In this document: positions 51,908 to 62,529 of the stretch, piece by piece
Numbering within the stretch: the stretch's first letter is position 1
Layout of the letters: each line of letters starts with the position of its first letter
Source: Collinsella aerofaciens
GTDB taxonomy: Bacteria; Actinomycetota; Coriobacteriia; Coriobacteriales; Coriobacteriaceae
Direction of reading: 5' to 3'
Assembly (NCBI RefSeq): GCF_015548375.1
Contig: NZ_JADMWW010000012.1
Span: 1 to 64,000 of the forward strand
DNA length: 64,000 nucleotides
The notes under the pieces: generated by a model
What the model saw: only the letters and a program-made list of their open reading frames with translations
Database searches by the model: none
What the model was told of the DNA's origin: nothing
Position numbers and translations under genes: made by a program

Positions 51908-52353
51908 TCGGCATCTCTCCTTTCTTGATTGCGGTCGATAATTTCGTTGGCACGTCTTAGAAGGCGCACCATCTCTTGGGTATCTGTTTCGCCGAGCTGC
52001 TCGAGGAAAGCCGCGGTGCGCTCCTCGAATTCCCGGCGTTTGATTTCGAGATCCTGGAATCCCTTGTCGGTCACTATGACGTGTACGCGACGACGGTCGG
52101 TCTTTGAATGCTCGCGCTCAATCCAACCCTTGGCCTCGAGGGCGCGCAAGATATTGGCGATGCGGGCGCTCGAGACCCAGGCACGATCAGCGAGTTCGCT
52201 CGGCGTGAGCGAACCGCCAGCGAGCATGAGGGCGCGCATGACGGCCATCTCGCCGCTGAGAACTTTGTCCACAAAGCGCGAAACGCGCTGGTGAATGCCG
52301 CCAAACTCAGTAAGGAGCTGACGTCCAAGCTCATGGAAATCGGTATCTTCCAC
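51904..52353 (-). CDS. MarR-family transcriptional regulator
   Basis: A winged-helix repressor of 149 aa and a probable regulator of the two ABC genes. The DNA-binding region reads LMLAGGSLTPSELADRAWVSSARIANILRALEAKGWIERE, followed by the wing KTDRRRVHVIVT. The start is GTG at 52353 with AGGGG upstream. A 15-bp imperfect inverted repeat (52345-52359 with 52379-52393) spans this start codon and is likely its own operator. Confidence 0.92.
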   Translation of the reverse strand: MEDTDFHELGRQLLTEFGGIHQRVSRFVDKVLSGEMAVMRALMLAGGSLTPSELADRAWVSSARIANILRALEAKGWIEREHSKTDRRRVHVIVTDKGFQDLEIKRREFEERTAAFLEQLGETDTQEMVRLLRRANEIIDRNQERRDAE

Positions 52354-52393
52354 CGAAAACCCCTAACACTAGAAACTATTTTCGGTGAAAGAT
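52345..52393. promoter_or_regulatory. Dyad over the marR start codon
   Basis: ATCTTCCACCGAAAA (52345-52359) pairs with TTTTCGGTGAAAGAT (52379-52393) with one mismatch. It covers the GTG start, so it could be a MarR operator or an RNA hairpin hiding the start. Confidence 0.5.
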
Positions 52394-52903
52394 GATACCC
52401 TTGCACGCGCACCCTATACGGTAGATTTTGGGTCATGCCTAGAAAACAACCTTTAGGCGACCTCCGTACACCGTCGGTATCAGCAAAGTAAGGGGTAGAT
52501 CGTAAGGCATGTCCCAAAGCCTACTCAGAGGCACTTTACTCTGCTAAAGCTGGCATAACAGCTAGAGCGAACGTCGTACAAAGGCAAGGAAAAATACCAA
52601 ACAAATCGGTGAACGGTAGTTGCTCGCGCTCGCATTTCCTGCGGATTTGTTAAAAACGCCCTAATGGTATAAAAAAAGAAACATATAACAGCCCTGATGA
52701 AGGGGGTGGCTATGTTATCCTTCTCAAACGGGTGAAATCTTGGGTTTTGGGTTGCAGTTCCAAGGTGGACAAACGTTTTTCCCTGTACCAACGTGTGGTG
52801 AAGAACGGAAGAAGCCGGTAGTGCAAGCCGATAATTCAAGAATTCAATAAGCAGCGGTGTGAGAGAGCGCCGCATTACACGTAACTAGGAGCGTGGTTAC
52901 ACA
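52394..52903 (+). promoter_or_regulatory. Long upstream region of the pfl genes
   Basis: CGGTGAACGGT (52607-52617) matches exactly the site before the lacI at 5197. TTGTTA (52647-52652) and TATAAA (52668-52673) form a candidate promoter, though the spacer is only 15 bp. AAAGCCTACTCA..CTCTGCTA (52515-52544) is a fragment resembling the end of repeat family B. No gene is supported. Confidence 0.35.
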
Positions 52904-54955
<2,052 letters not shown>

Positions 54956-54956
54956 C

Positions 54957-55017
54957 TATTGTTAGTGCTATACTAACAATAACGATTACTGATTAGCGCG
55001 CCGGTTTCGGCCGGCGC
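54957..55017 (+). other. Two hairpins between pflB and the glycyl-radical gene
   Basis: A 10-bp perfect stem TATTGTTAGT (54957-54966) with ACTAACAATA (54972-54981), loop GCTAT, is followed by GCGCCGG/CCGGCGC (54998-55017). Neither has a T-run, so they are more likely processing or stability elements than full terminators. Confidence 0.6.
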
Positions 55018-55040
55018 CTATTAATCGAAGGAGACACATT

Positions 55041-55292
55041 ATGAAGGTTTCTGAAGTTTCCGAGACCCAGGCCGATAACCTGGTCCACATGCTCGACGCT
55101 TACGCCGAGAAGGGTGGCCACCACCTGAACATCAACGTCTTCAACCGTGAGACGCTGCTCGACGCTCAGGCTCACCCCGAGAAGTATCCGCAGCTGACCA
55201 TCCGCGTTTCCGGCTATGCCGTGAACTTCCACACGCTCACCAAGGAACAGCAGGACGAGGTCATTGCGCGTACCTTCCACGACAAGTTCTAA
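55041..55292 (+). CDS. grcA: Separate glycyl-radical domain of pyruvate formate-lyase (GrcA-like)
   Basis: It carries the radical site that PflB lacks. The 83-aa protein aligns with the last 80 residues of ordinary [43 protein letters not shown], then [15 protein letters not shown] with the radical Gly58, and [11 protein letters not shown]. It has its own ATG behind GAAGGAG. Unlike E. coli YfiD/GrcA, which rescues an intact but damaged PFL, it must supply the only radical domain for the adjacent PflB. Together the two chains total 766 aa, the length of one normal PFL. Confidence 0.93.
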   Translation: MKVSEVSETQADNLVHMLDAYAEKGGHHLNINVFNRETLLDAQAHPEKYPQLTIRVSGYAVNFHTLTKEQQDEVIARTFHDKF

Positions 55293-55319
55293 AGGGTTCA
55301 ACTCCTGTAGGATTACTGG

Positions 55320-55442
55320 GGCCGGTTTTGGGTTATTTCCCAAAACGTCCTCGGACATGCAAAGAGGCTCCGCTGCGCGCGTTGCGCGGCGGAGCCTCTT
55401 TGCGTCCTGCGGGATGTTTTGGGAAATAACCCAAAACCGGCC
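55320..55442. repeat. Family C giant hairpin after the pfl pair
   Basis: 27-bp perfect arms lie at 55320-55346 and 55416-55442. CGTCCTCGGACATG (55346-55359) faces GCGTCCTGCGGGATG as an internal loop. An inner 13-bp perfect stem (AAAGAGGCTCCGC and complement) has a CGCG-rich tip. It has the same design as 20977-21118, with different stems. It lies 28 nt after the grcA-like stop. Confidence 0.85.
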
Positions 55443-55558
55443 ATGTGGGGTCCTTTGGAGTCACCCTTTAGGCGGAACTCTCCTAATTATTTGGATGAGT
55501 CGTTTACTTACTTGTGCTGTTACCGTCTTCCCGCTGTTGTTGGGGTATGCTTTGTTCG

Positions 55559-55578
55559 TATGTAAACGTTTGACATGT
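55559..55578 (+). promoter_or_regulatory. Operator-like site before the sucrose regulator gene
   Basis: GTAAACGTTTGACATG resembles the pair of sites before the first hydrolase gene (56711-56742). Autoregulation by the LacI-type protein is likely. Confidence 0.5.
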
Positions 55579-55595
55579 TGATGGGGGAGGGTGCT

Positions 55596-56606
55596 ATGGC
55601 TCGCGAGGGCGCTCGTTCTAAGGATTCTGCTAAGCCTGGCATCAAGGAAGTTGCAGCGGTGGCGGGGGTTTCGCCTACTACGGTATCTCGCGTGCTTAAT
55701 AATCGCGGCTATATTAGCCAAGAGACCCGCGATAAGGTCCATGCCGCGATGGAGCGCATCAACTATACGCCCAACGATATCGCCCGTGCCATGCTCAACG
55801 GTCGCCTGAATCTTATCGGTATGATCGTTCCCTTTGTGAGCAGCCCGTTCCATGCTCAGGTTGTGCAGGCGGTCGAGCGCACGTTAGCGGAAAACGGCTT
55901 TAAGATGTTGCTGTGCAACAGCGCCAATCGACCCGATCTTGAGCGTTCCTATATTGACATGCTCCGCCGCAATATGGTCGACGGCGTCATCGTCAACTCC
56001 CTCAATATCGGTGCCGAGGCATATGCCGAGATGGGCTTGAGCCTGGTTGGCATCGACTGCGATCTTGGCGAGGGCTCTGTCCAGATTGCAAGTGACAGCT
56101 ATGGCATTGGCGAGCTCGCCACGCGCCGTCTGATTGATGACGGCTGCAGGCGTATCCTGTGCCTGCGCAGCAATAGCCGCATGCGCATGCCTGCCAATAA
56201 GCGTACCGATGCCTACCTCGATGTTGTTGAGCAGGCCGGTTTGTCCGCGCTTGTCCGTGAGGTTGAGTTCGTTAAGCCCGACGACGAAAAGGGCGCGGTC
56301 GTTGCGAAGATCCTCGATGAGAACCCCGATATTGACGGCATCTTTGCGGGAGACGATACGATGGCGGCCATCTGTCTCAACGTGATGAAGCAACGCGGCT
56401 TGAGCGCTCCAGACGATATTAAGGTCGTGGGCGCGGATGGTGCCCGCCGAACTATGACGTTTATGCCTGACTTAACAACCGTACGTCAAGATATCGATCG
56501 CATCGGAGAGCTCGCGGCGCAATCCATCATCGCTCTTATTAACGGCGATAATCCCGAATCGAATATCAAGCTCCCCGTTGAACTCATTGAGGGCAAAACC
56601 GCATAG
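55596..56606 (+). CDS. LacI-family regulator of the sucrose/fructoside unit (ScrR-like)
   Basis: The helix-turn-helix (GIKEVAAVAGVSPTTVSRVLNN) is followed by a LacI effector domain (DGIFAGDDTMAAICLNVMKQRG). It belongs to a different branch from the three lactose-region LacI proteins and lacks their GDWSAxSGY motif. The 336-aa start at 55596 follows GGGGGAGG. Three AACCGTTT/AAACGTTT-type sites with GACAT flanks lie before the downstream hydrolase gene, and one lies before this gene. It therefore probably controls the hydrolase-PTS operon. Confidence 0.9.
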   Translation: MAREGARSKDSAKPGIKEVAAVAGVSPTTVSRVLNNRGYISQETRDKVHAAMERINYTPNDIARAMLNGRLNLIGMIVPFVSSPFHAQVVQAVERTLAENGFKMLLCNSANRPDLERSYIDMLRRNMVDGVIVNSLNIGAEAYAEMGLSLVGIDCDLGEGSVQIASDSYGIGELATRRLIDDGCRRILCLRSNSRMRMPANKRTDAYLDVVEQAGLSALVREVEFVKPDDEKGAVVAKILDENPDIDGIFAGDDTMAAICLNVMKQRGLSAPDDIKVVGADGARRTMTFMPDLTTVRQDIDRIGELAAQSIIALINGDNPESNIKLPVELIEGKTA

Positions 56607-56661
56607 TTCATCCCGTGCCAAAAGAATTCCTCAAACGCCTCTGATGACCGTTCACCGGCAT

Positions 56662-56742
56662 ATGTCAACCGTTTGCCGACGACTGGAACTGCGAAAAGAC
56701 GTATTGGTGTGAAAACGTTTGACATATGAAAACGATTGACAT
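56662..56742 (+). promoter_or_regulatory. Operators before the GH32-type hydrolase operon
   Basis: ATGTCAACCGTTTGCC (56662-56677), GAAAACGTTTGACAT (56711-56725) and GAAAACGATTGACAT (56728-56742) share the LacI-type core AAACGNTTGACAT. The last two are direct repeats 17 bp apart. ACCGTTCACCGG (56647-56658) belongs to the recurrent motif. Confidence 0.6.
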
Positions 56743-56789
56743 ATCTTGCCATTGTACCGAGTTAGTATGTCGTGGAAAGGAAGTCTCGG

Positions 56790-58172
56790 ATGCACAAGGT
56801 GTATTACCAGCCTGAGGGAATTTGGGTAGGCGACATCATGCCGTACGGCGAGGACGGCACGTTCTATCTCTATCATCAGCGTGACACGCGTAACCCCGAA
56901 CCTTTCGGAGAGCCGTTTGGCTGGGCACTCGCTACGACCAAGGATTTCGTCAACTACAAGGACTTTGGCGAGAGCCTTGAGCGCGGCGGCGACGAGGAAG
57001 TCGACCAGTACATTTATGCCGGCACGGTGTTTAAGGTGGGCGACAAGTACCATGCGCTCTACACTGGTTGCAATCGCGATAAGGTCCGCGCACGTTTGAT
57101 GAAGCAGGTTCTTCTTCATGCAACGAGCGACGACGCCGTCAAGTGGGAGAAGAACATCGCCGAGACGCTGCTTCCGCCCCAGGAGGGTTACGATGACCGC
57201 AACTGGCGCGATCCCTTTGTGCTTTGGGATGAGGAGAACGAAGAGTACATGCTCATCCTCGGCACGCGTGTGGGCGAGGACAAGCGTCTGATGACCGGCC
57301 GCCTGGTCAAGTTCACCTCCAAGGATCTGACCAACTGGGAGTTCCAGGGCGACTGGTGGAACCCGGGCCTGTACACCATGTTTGAGATGCCTGATCTCTT
57401 TAAGATGGGCGACTGGTGGTACCTCGTCTTTTCCGAGTACAGCGACGGCAACAAGACCCGTTACCGCATGTCCAAGTCCATCAACGGTCCTTGGATTACC
57501 CCCGCTGACGACTCCTTCGACGGCCGCGCGTACTACGCCGCTCGCACCGCATTCGATGGCGAGCGTCGCGTTCTCTTTGGTTGGGTTCCTACGCGTGACG
57601 AGGGCGGCGACCCCAGCTCTTACCTATGGGGTGGCACCTTTATGCCCCTCGAGATCGTTCAGCGTGCCGACGGAACGCTCGGCACCAAGCTCCCCGACAG
57701 CATGCTTGGCGCCTTTGGCGAGGCTAAGGCAGTCGAGACCTTTGAGCTTTCCTGCGAGTCGGGCAAGGTCGAGCAGGTGCTCGCCGCAGATGCCGGCTCC
57801 ACCTACTTGCTCGATGCCGACATTGAGCTCGGCGGTAACGCTGCCGGCTTCTCGGTCAAGTTCGCCGAGGACGCCGAGACCGGTCTTGCCTATGAGTTCC
57901 GCGCCAACCTGCGCGAGGGCAAGCTCGAGTTCACGCCGGCTCCCCAGTACCCGTGGTTCCAGGTCAACAACATGGGCCTCGAGCGTCCGTTGTTCTTTAA
58001 GGGCGAGGGCACTCACCATGTGCGTCTGGTCGTCGACGACGACATCGCGACCATCTTTGTCGATGATGTTGCGCTCAACGCTCGCTTCTGCAACAAGCAG
58101 GGCCAGGGTGTGGCGCTTACCGTCACCGACGGTGCGCTCAAGTGCGCAAACGCAACGATCGCGTCTCTGTAG
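56790..58172 (+). CDS. Atypical GH32-type beta-fructosidase
   Basis: A predicted fructoside hydrolase of 460 aa: a five-bladed propeller followed by a C-terminal beta-sandwich (FKGEGTHHVRLVVDDDIATIFVDD). The canonical WMNDPNG nucleophile motif is replaced by WVGDIMPYGEDG, with Asp15 as likely nucleophile. NWRDPF keeps the RDP stabiliser, and FEMPDLF replaces the usual ECPDLF around the acid. The start at 56790 follows GGAAAGGAAG. It heads an operon with PTS IIBC. A distinct substrate, such as a phosphorylated fructan or a fructosyl disaccharide, is plausible. Confidence 0.8.
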   Translation: MHKVYYQPEGIWVGDIMPYGEDGTFYLYHQRDTRNPEPFGEPFGWALATTKDFVNYKDFGESLERGGDEEVDQYIYAGTVFKVGDKYHALYTGCNRDKVRARLMKQVLLHATSDDAVKWEKNIAETLLPPQEGYDDRNWRDPFVLWDEENEEYMLILGTRVGEDKRLMTGRLVKFTSKDLTNWEFQGDWWNPGLYTMFEMPDLFKMGDWWYLVFSEYSDGNKTRYRMSKSINGPWITPADDSFDGRAYYAARTAFDGERRVLFGWVPTRDEGGDPSSYLWGGTFMPLEIVQRADGTLGTKLPDSMLGAFGEAKAVETFELSCESGKVEQVLAADAGSTYLLDADIELGGNAAGFSVKFAEDAETGLAYEFRANLREGKLEFTPAPQYPWFQVNNMGLERPLFFKGEGTHHVRLVVDDDIATIFVDDVALNARFCNKQGQGVALTVTDGALKCANATIASL

Positions 58173-58217
58173 CGGCAACGAACCGTTTTATGATTTAGAA
58201 AAGGAATGGAGAGGAAC

Positions 58218-59669
58218 ATGGACTACAAGGCAGTGTCCCAGCAAGTCGTCGACAACGTCGGCGGACTGGAGAACATCGAGGGCGCCACGCATTGCGTGAC
58301 CCGTCTGCGTCTGGTGCTCAAGGATACGAGCAAATACAACAAGGCCGAGCTCGAGAACATCGATGGCGTCAAGGGCGTGCTGTACAACAGCGGCCAGCTC
58401 ATGATCATTTTCGGTACCGGTACCGTCAACAAGGTTTACGATGAGTTTATGGCTCTGACGGGCGTTAAGGAGATCAGTGCTTCCGAGGTCAAGGGCGCCG
58501 AGGCGGACAAGAAGGGCAAGTTCTTCTCGGTCCTCAAGGTATTCTCGGATATCTTTATCCCCATCATTCCCGCCTTCGTCGGCGCTGCAATCATCATCGG
58601 CCTTAAGTCGCTGATCGTTGCCAACGGCCTCTTTGGCATGGAGGGCAGCCTCGCCGATCACAGCGAGTTCCTCAAGAACCTCGCAAGCTTCTTTGCCATT
58701 ATCGCCACCACGTTCGACTACCTGCCTGTCCTGGTTATGTACAGCGCGGTCAAGCGTTTTGGCGGTAACCCGATCCTGGGCATCCTCGTCGGTATCGTCA
58801 TGGTTCACCCGAGCCTTATGAACCGTAACACGTTCGTTATGGACCCGACGGGTGCTGAGTACTGGAACTTCGGTCCGCTATCCATTCCCATGGTTGCTTT
58901 CCAGGGCGGTGTGTTCCCCGCAATCCTGACTGCCTGGTTTATGGCCAAGGTCGAGAAGATTGCCCAGAAGTACATCCCCGAGGTCGTTTCGTTCGTCTTT
59001 GTCCCGACCGTTACCCTGATTCTTGCTAACGTCGCCCTGTTCACCGTGTTCGGCCCGCTCGGCAACCTGATCGGTGACGTCCTCGCCGGCGTAATCGATA
59101 TCCTGTACAACAGGATGGGCGTCTTTGGTGCCTTTGTCTTTGCCGCGTTCCTGCAGCCGCTCGTCGTTACCGGTACGCATCAGTTCATCCAGGGTATCGA
59201 GGCCAACCTCGTTGCCACGACCGGCTTCAACTACATCCAGGCCATCTGGTCGGTTTCCATCATCGCCCAGGGCGGCGGCGCCATCGGTATGTACCTCATT
59301 CACAAGAAGCACTCCAAAGAGCGCAACATCTGCATGTCGTCCTTTATCCCGACGCTGGTCGGAATCTCCGAGCCCGCTATCTTTGCTGCAAACATGCGCT
59401 ATTCGATCATTCCGTTCATCTGCGCATGCATCGGTGCAGGCTGCGGCGGTGCCTTCGTCAAGCTCTTTGAGGTGCGCGCTATCGGTCAGGGTCTGACCGG
59501 CGTGCTTGGCCTGCTCATCGTCACGCCCGAGACCCTCGTGTGGTATGTGGCTGGCAATCTCATCGCCTTTATCGTGCCGATCGTCTTGATCTTTGCCTAC
59601 AACAAGGCAAAGGGCGTGCCGACCACCGATGAAGAGGGCGCTGGCGCTGGCTTCGACGTTAGCTTCTAG
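58218..59669 (+). CDS. PTS EIIBC, sucrose/trehalose-type
   Basis: It imports and phosphorylates a sugar, probably sucrose or a related fructoside. The N-terminal EIIB domain has phosphocysteine Cys26 in EGATHCVTRLRLVL. The EIIC domain starts at about residue 105 (FSDIFIPIIPAFVGAAIIIGL) and has GTHQFIQGIE and GISEPAIFAANMRY. No EIIA domain is attached, so a glucose-type EIIA must come from elsewhere. The start at 58218 follows AGAGGA; an ATG at 58206 is possible. It lies 45 nt after the hydrolase gene. Confidence 0.92.
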   Translation: MDYKAVSQQVVDNVGGLENIEGATHCVTRLRLVLKDTSKYNKAELENIDGVKGVLYNSGQLMIIFGTGTVNKVYDEFMALTGVKEISASEVKGAEADKKGKFFSVLKVFSDIFIPIIPAFVGAAIIIGLKSLIVANGLFGMEGSLADHSEFLKNLASFFAIIATTFDYLPVLVMYSAVKRFGGNPILGILVGIVMVHPSLMNRNTFVMDPTGAEYWNFGPLSIPMVAFQGGVFPAILTAWFMAKVEKIAQKYIPEVVSFVFVPTVTLILANVALFTVFGPLGNLIGDVLAGVIDILYNRMGVFGAFVFAAFLQPLVVTGTHQFIQGIEANLVATTGFNYIQAIWSVSIIAQGGGAIGMYLIHKKHSKERNICMSSFIPTLVGISEPAIFAANMRYSIIPFICACIGAGCGGAFVKLFEVRAIGQGLTGVLGLLIVTPETLVWYVAGNLIAFIVPIVLIFAYNKAKGVPTTDEEGAGAGFDVSF

Positions 59670-59708
59670 TTGAGCCGTTCAGTGTAATCTGAGGATAAGT
59701 CCATTTGA

Positions 59709-59746
59709 GGAAGGGCGTTCGACTCGTGTGAGTCGAGCGTCCTTCC
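59709..59746 (+). terminator. Hairpin between PTS and second hydrolase genes
   Basis: GGAAGGGCGTTCGACTC pairs with GAGTCGAGCGTCCTTCC (one mismatch). No T-run follows, so it may only lower read-through. Confidence 0.5.
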
Positions 59747-59770
59747 CCATAGACGAGAAAGTCAACGGCG

Positions 59771-61213
59771 ATGTTAAATCAAAAAAACAAGGTGACACGC
59801 GCGGACTATGAGCAGTGGCGTGCCGGACAGGATGAGACGGCTGGTCGCATCGCGTCCGACCCCGATAGGCTCCTGTTCCATGTGGAGCCTGAGCTTGGCT
59901 GGCTCAACGACCCCAACGGTTTGGTTCAGATTGGTGATACGTATTACATCTATCATCAATACGATCCGTTCGATGCTGCGCATGGCGGTCCAGTGCTTTG
60001 GAACCATCTGACGACAAAGGATTTTGTGACGTACGAGAATCATGGCCCCGCGCTGTTCCCCGATTCCGATTTGGATTCGAACGGAGCGTATTCTGGTTCT
60101 GCCTTTGTACGCGATGGCAAGATTCACTATTTCTATACCGGCAACGTCAAGCATTTTGACCGCGATGATTACGACTACGTGTTGACGGGCCGTGAGCAAA
60201 ACCAGATTCATATGGTTGCCGAGAATCCCGACGAATTGGGCGAGAAGTGCATAGCTGTTGGACCGGTCGATTACCCCGACGATATCGGTACGCACGTGCG
60301 CGACCCCAAGATCCTTGAGCACGATGGTATCTACTACATGGTTCTGGGTGCTCGTACGAAAGACGACCGTGGCTGCGTGCTTGTCTATACCTCGCGCAAT
60401 CTTGAGGACTGGAGCTATGCGACGCGCATTGAGTTGGGCGAGAAGTTTGGCTTTATGTGGGAGTGCCCCGATCTGTTTGAGCTCGATGGCGAGCTTATTC
60501 TCGTTTGCTGTCCGCAGGGTGTGCCTGCCGATGGTTGGCGTTACCGCAATCCGCATCAGTGCGTGTGGTTCCCCATCGAGGCCGATTGGGAGGCGCCGAG
60601 CTTTAAAATCGTCGGGCAGGGCATGCCCCCGATGGTCGATGCCGGTTTTGATTTCTATGCTCCGCAGTCCTTTGAGGATACTGCAGGCCGGCGTTTGATG
60701 ATCGGATGGTCGGGTTGCCCCGATGCGACGGCAGAAAACCCGACGGTGGCGCGCGGGTGGCAGTGCGCGTTGACGGTGCCGCGAGAGCTGAGCATGCGCG
60801 ATGGCAAGCTCTGCCAGCAACCGGCGCACGAGATTGAGAGGATGCGCGGCGACTGCGTTCGCGCGACAGGCGGTGAAACCGTTGAGGAGCCGGGCCGCCT
60901 GTTTGATCTTGTGGTTTCCTGTGAGGGCGCCAAGATGGTCGAGCTCGAAATCCGCAAGGGTGTCTTTGTGTGCTATGCAGACGGGATGCTTACCCTCGAC
61001 ATGGGTGACGAAGGCTATGGGCGCGACCAGAGGTCGATCGAGCTCAGCGAGCTTCGCGACCTGCGCGTGCTTTCGGACACTACGATGGTCGAGATTTTTG
61101 CAAATGGCGGCGAGGCGGCACTTACGAGCCGTACCTATTCGCCGGCGGTTCCGGCGATGGAGCTGCACGCCGAGGGCGCGGCATCGATGAATTTCTACCG
61201 CCTCGTGCATTAA
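59771..61213 (+). CDS. scrB: Sucrose-6-phosphate hydrolase (GH32)
   Basis: It splits sucrose 6-phosphate, the product of the PTS, to glucose 6-phosphate and fructose. The 480-aa protein has all three GH32 motifs: WLNDPNG with the nucleophile, HVRDPKI, and WECPDLF with the acid/base Glu. GWSGCPDATAENPTVARGWQCAL is typical of bacterial sucrases (quoted core: ENPTVARGWQ). The ribosome-binding site is weak. It follows PTS IIBC after 101 nt and a hairpin, and is paired with a second, atypical GH32-type gene in the same unit. Confidence 0.92.
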   Translation: MLNQKNKVTRADYEQWRAGQDETAGRIASDPDRLLFHVEPELGWLNDPNGLVQIGDTYYIYHQYDPFDAAHGGPVLWNHLTTKDFVTYENHGPALFPDSDLDSNGAYSGSAFVRDGKIHYFYTGNVKHFDRDDYDYVLTGREQNQIHMVAENPDELGEKCIAVGPVDYPDDIGTHVRDPKILEHDGIYYMVLGARTKDDRGCVLVYTSRNLEDWSYATRIELGEKFGFMWECPDLFELDGELILVCCPQGVPADGWRYRNPHQCVWFPIEADWEAPSFKIVGQGMPPMVDAGFDFYAPQSFEDTAGRRLMIGWSGCPDATAENPTVARGWQCALTVPRELSMRDGKLCQQPAHEIERMRGDCVRATGGETVEEPGRLFDLVVSCEGAKMVELEIRKGVFVCYADGMLTLDMGDEGYGRDQRSIELSELRDLRVLSDTTMVEIFANGGEAALTSRTYSPAVPAMELHAEGAASMNFYRLVH

Positions 61214-61274
61214 CCGTGCATGGGGCACGATTGGACTTGCTGGGCGGAATGTGTTGCAGTTGCCGCAGCGAACT

Positions 61275-61304
61275 ACCGTTTATCGCGTATAGCGACCGTT
61301 TGCG
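61275..61304 (+). promoter_or_regulatory. Two ACCGTTT motifs before degV
   Basis: ACCGTTTATCG (61275-61285) and ACCGTTTGCGG (61294-61304) lie in the 276-bp gap. The spacing of about 19 bp is close to two helical turns. Confidence 0.35.
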
Positions 61305-61489
61305 GGATAAGTAACACTCATTTATAAACCGTGTAAAATCTCAGTTAAGCACGGAGTTTTCCAGGGAGACGCTGTCCTTTGTTGTGTGCAAGGGGCGGCG
61401 TCTCTTTGGCGCTTGGACGCCGTTGTGCAACAGTGCGGCGGCGCGTGCCATGTGTTGAAAAGCCAATGTTGAGATGGGTCGTGATAATA

Positions 61490-62344
61490 ATGGGCAAGTA
61501 CGTAATCGTGGTTGAGTCTGGGTCGGATGTGACGCCGGAGCTCTGCGAGCGCTACGGCATCGTGCGCGTGCCCATGCATGTCACGATTGGCGACGAGACC
61601 GTCGAGGACGGTTCGATCGATCCGCTCGAGATTTATTCACGCTGCAACGAGTTTGGCGTAATGCCCAAGACCAGCGGCTGCGCGCCTGCGGATTTTGCTC
61701 ACGTGTACGACCGTATCCACGCCGAGCAGCCCGATGCGACCATTCTGCATCTTGCGTATTCCGAGGCCACGACCTGCTCGCATCAATCATCGAAGATCGC
61801 CGCCAAGGGCCGCGACTACGTCTACTCCATGGACACGCGTTTTGTCTCGGTGGGCCAGTCGCTCGTTGTCGTCGAGACCGCCAAATACATCGAGGCTCAC
61901 CCCGATGCCACCGTCGACGAGATCTTTGCTTTTACGAATTCCGTCATGGACCGCGTGCTGCTGGGCTTTGTTCCTACCGACCTAGTCTTCCTTAAGGCGG
62001 GCGGTCGTCTGTCCAACGTGGCATTCCTTGGCGCCCACCTGCTCAAGATTAAGCCCTGCATTGAGGTGACGGGCGGTAAGTTTGTGGCGACCAAGAAGTT
62101 TCGCGGCTCTATGCTCAAGTGCGCCCGTGCCTTTATTGACCACATGGTTGCGAAAGGCGAGATCGACTACTCGCACATTGGCCTGGCGTATTCGGTGGGC
62201 CTTTCCCAGGAGCTGCGCGACGACATGGAGGTCTATGCGCATGACCTGGGCTTTAAGGATATTACCTGGACTCAGGTTGGCGGCGTCATCTCGAGCCATT
62301 GCGGCCCGACCGCCTTCGGCGCGGTGCTCACGCTTAAAGCGTAA
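61490..62344 (+). CDS. DegV family protein (fatty-acid-binding)
   Basis: The DegV family binds fatty acids, and members serve fatty-acid kinase systems. The 284-aa protein shows YVIVVESGSDVTPELCERYGI, VMPKTSGCAPADF, YSMDTRFVSVGQSLVV and the C-terminal QVGGVISSHCGPTAFG, the typical end of DegV. The start at 61490 lacks a strong ribosome-binding site. An upstream Met at 61466 is possible. No FakA-like kinase gene is adjacent. Confidence 0.9.
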   Translation: MGKYVIVVESGSDVTPELCERYGIVRVPMHVTIGDETVEDGSIDPLEIYSRCNEFGVMPKTSGCAPADFAHVYDRIHAEQPDATILHLAYSEATTCSHQSSKIAAKGRDYVYSMDTRFVSVGQSLVVVETAKYIEAHPDATVDEIFAFTNSVMDRVLLGFVPTDLVFLKAGGRLSNVAFLGAHLLKIKPCIEVTGGKFVATKKFRGSMLKCARAFIDHMVAKGEIDYSHIGLAYSVGLSQELRDDMEVYAHDLGFKDITWTQVGGVISSHCGPTAFGAVLTLKA

Positions 62345-62373
62345 GGCCTGCGTCTATCGATTTCTATTGCCTC

Positions 62374-62411
62374 GGCGGCGGGCGGGTTGTGACAACCTTC
62401 CCGCCGCTTTT
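62374..62411 (+). terminator. Terminator after degV
   Basis: GGCGGGCGGGTTGT pairs with ACAACCTTCCCGCC, with short mismatches, and TTTT follows. Confidence 0.7.
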
Positions 62412-62529
62412 GCATGGGGCCAAATAGGACAATCCAATTGACCGCTAAACCGTTTCGCCATCAAGCATATAGGCTAGAATGACTCTGGCATTTATGTAGC
62501 TAAAACCAATGAGAGGCAAGGTAGCGGGA

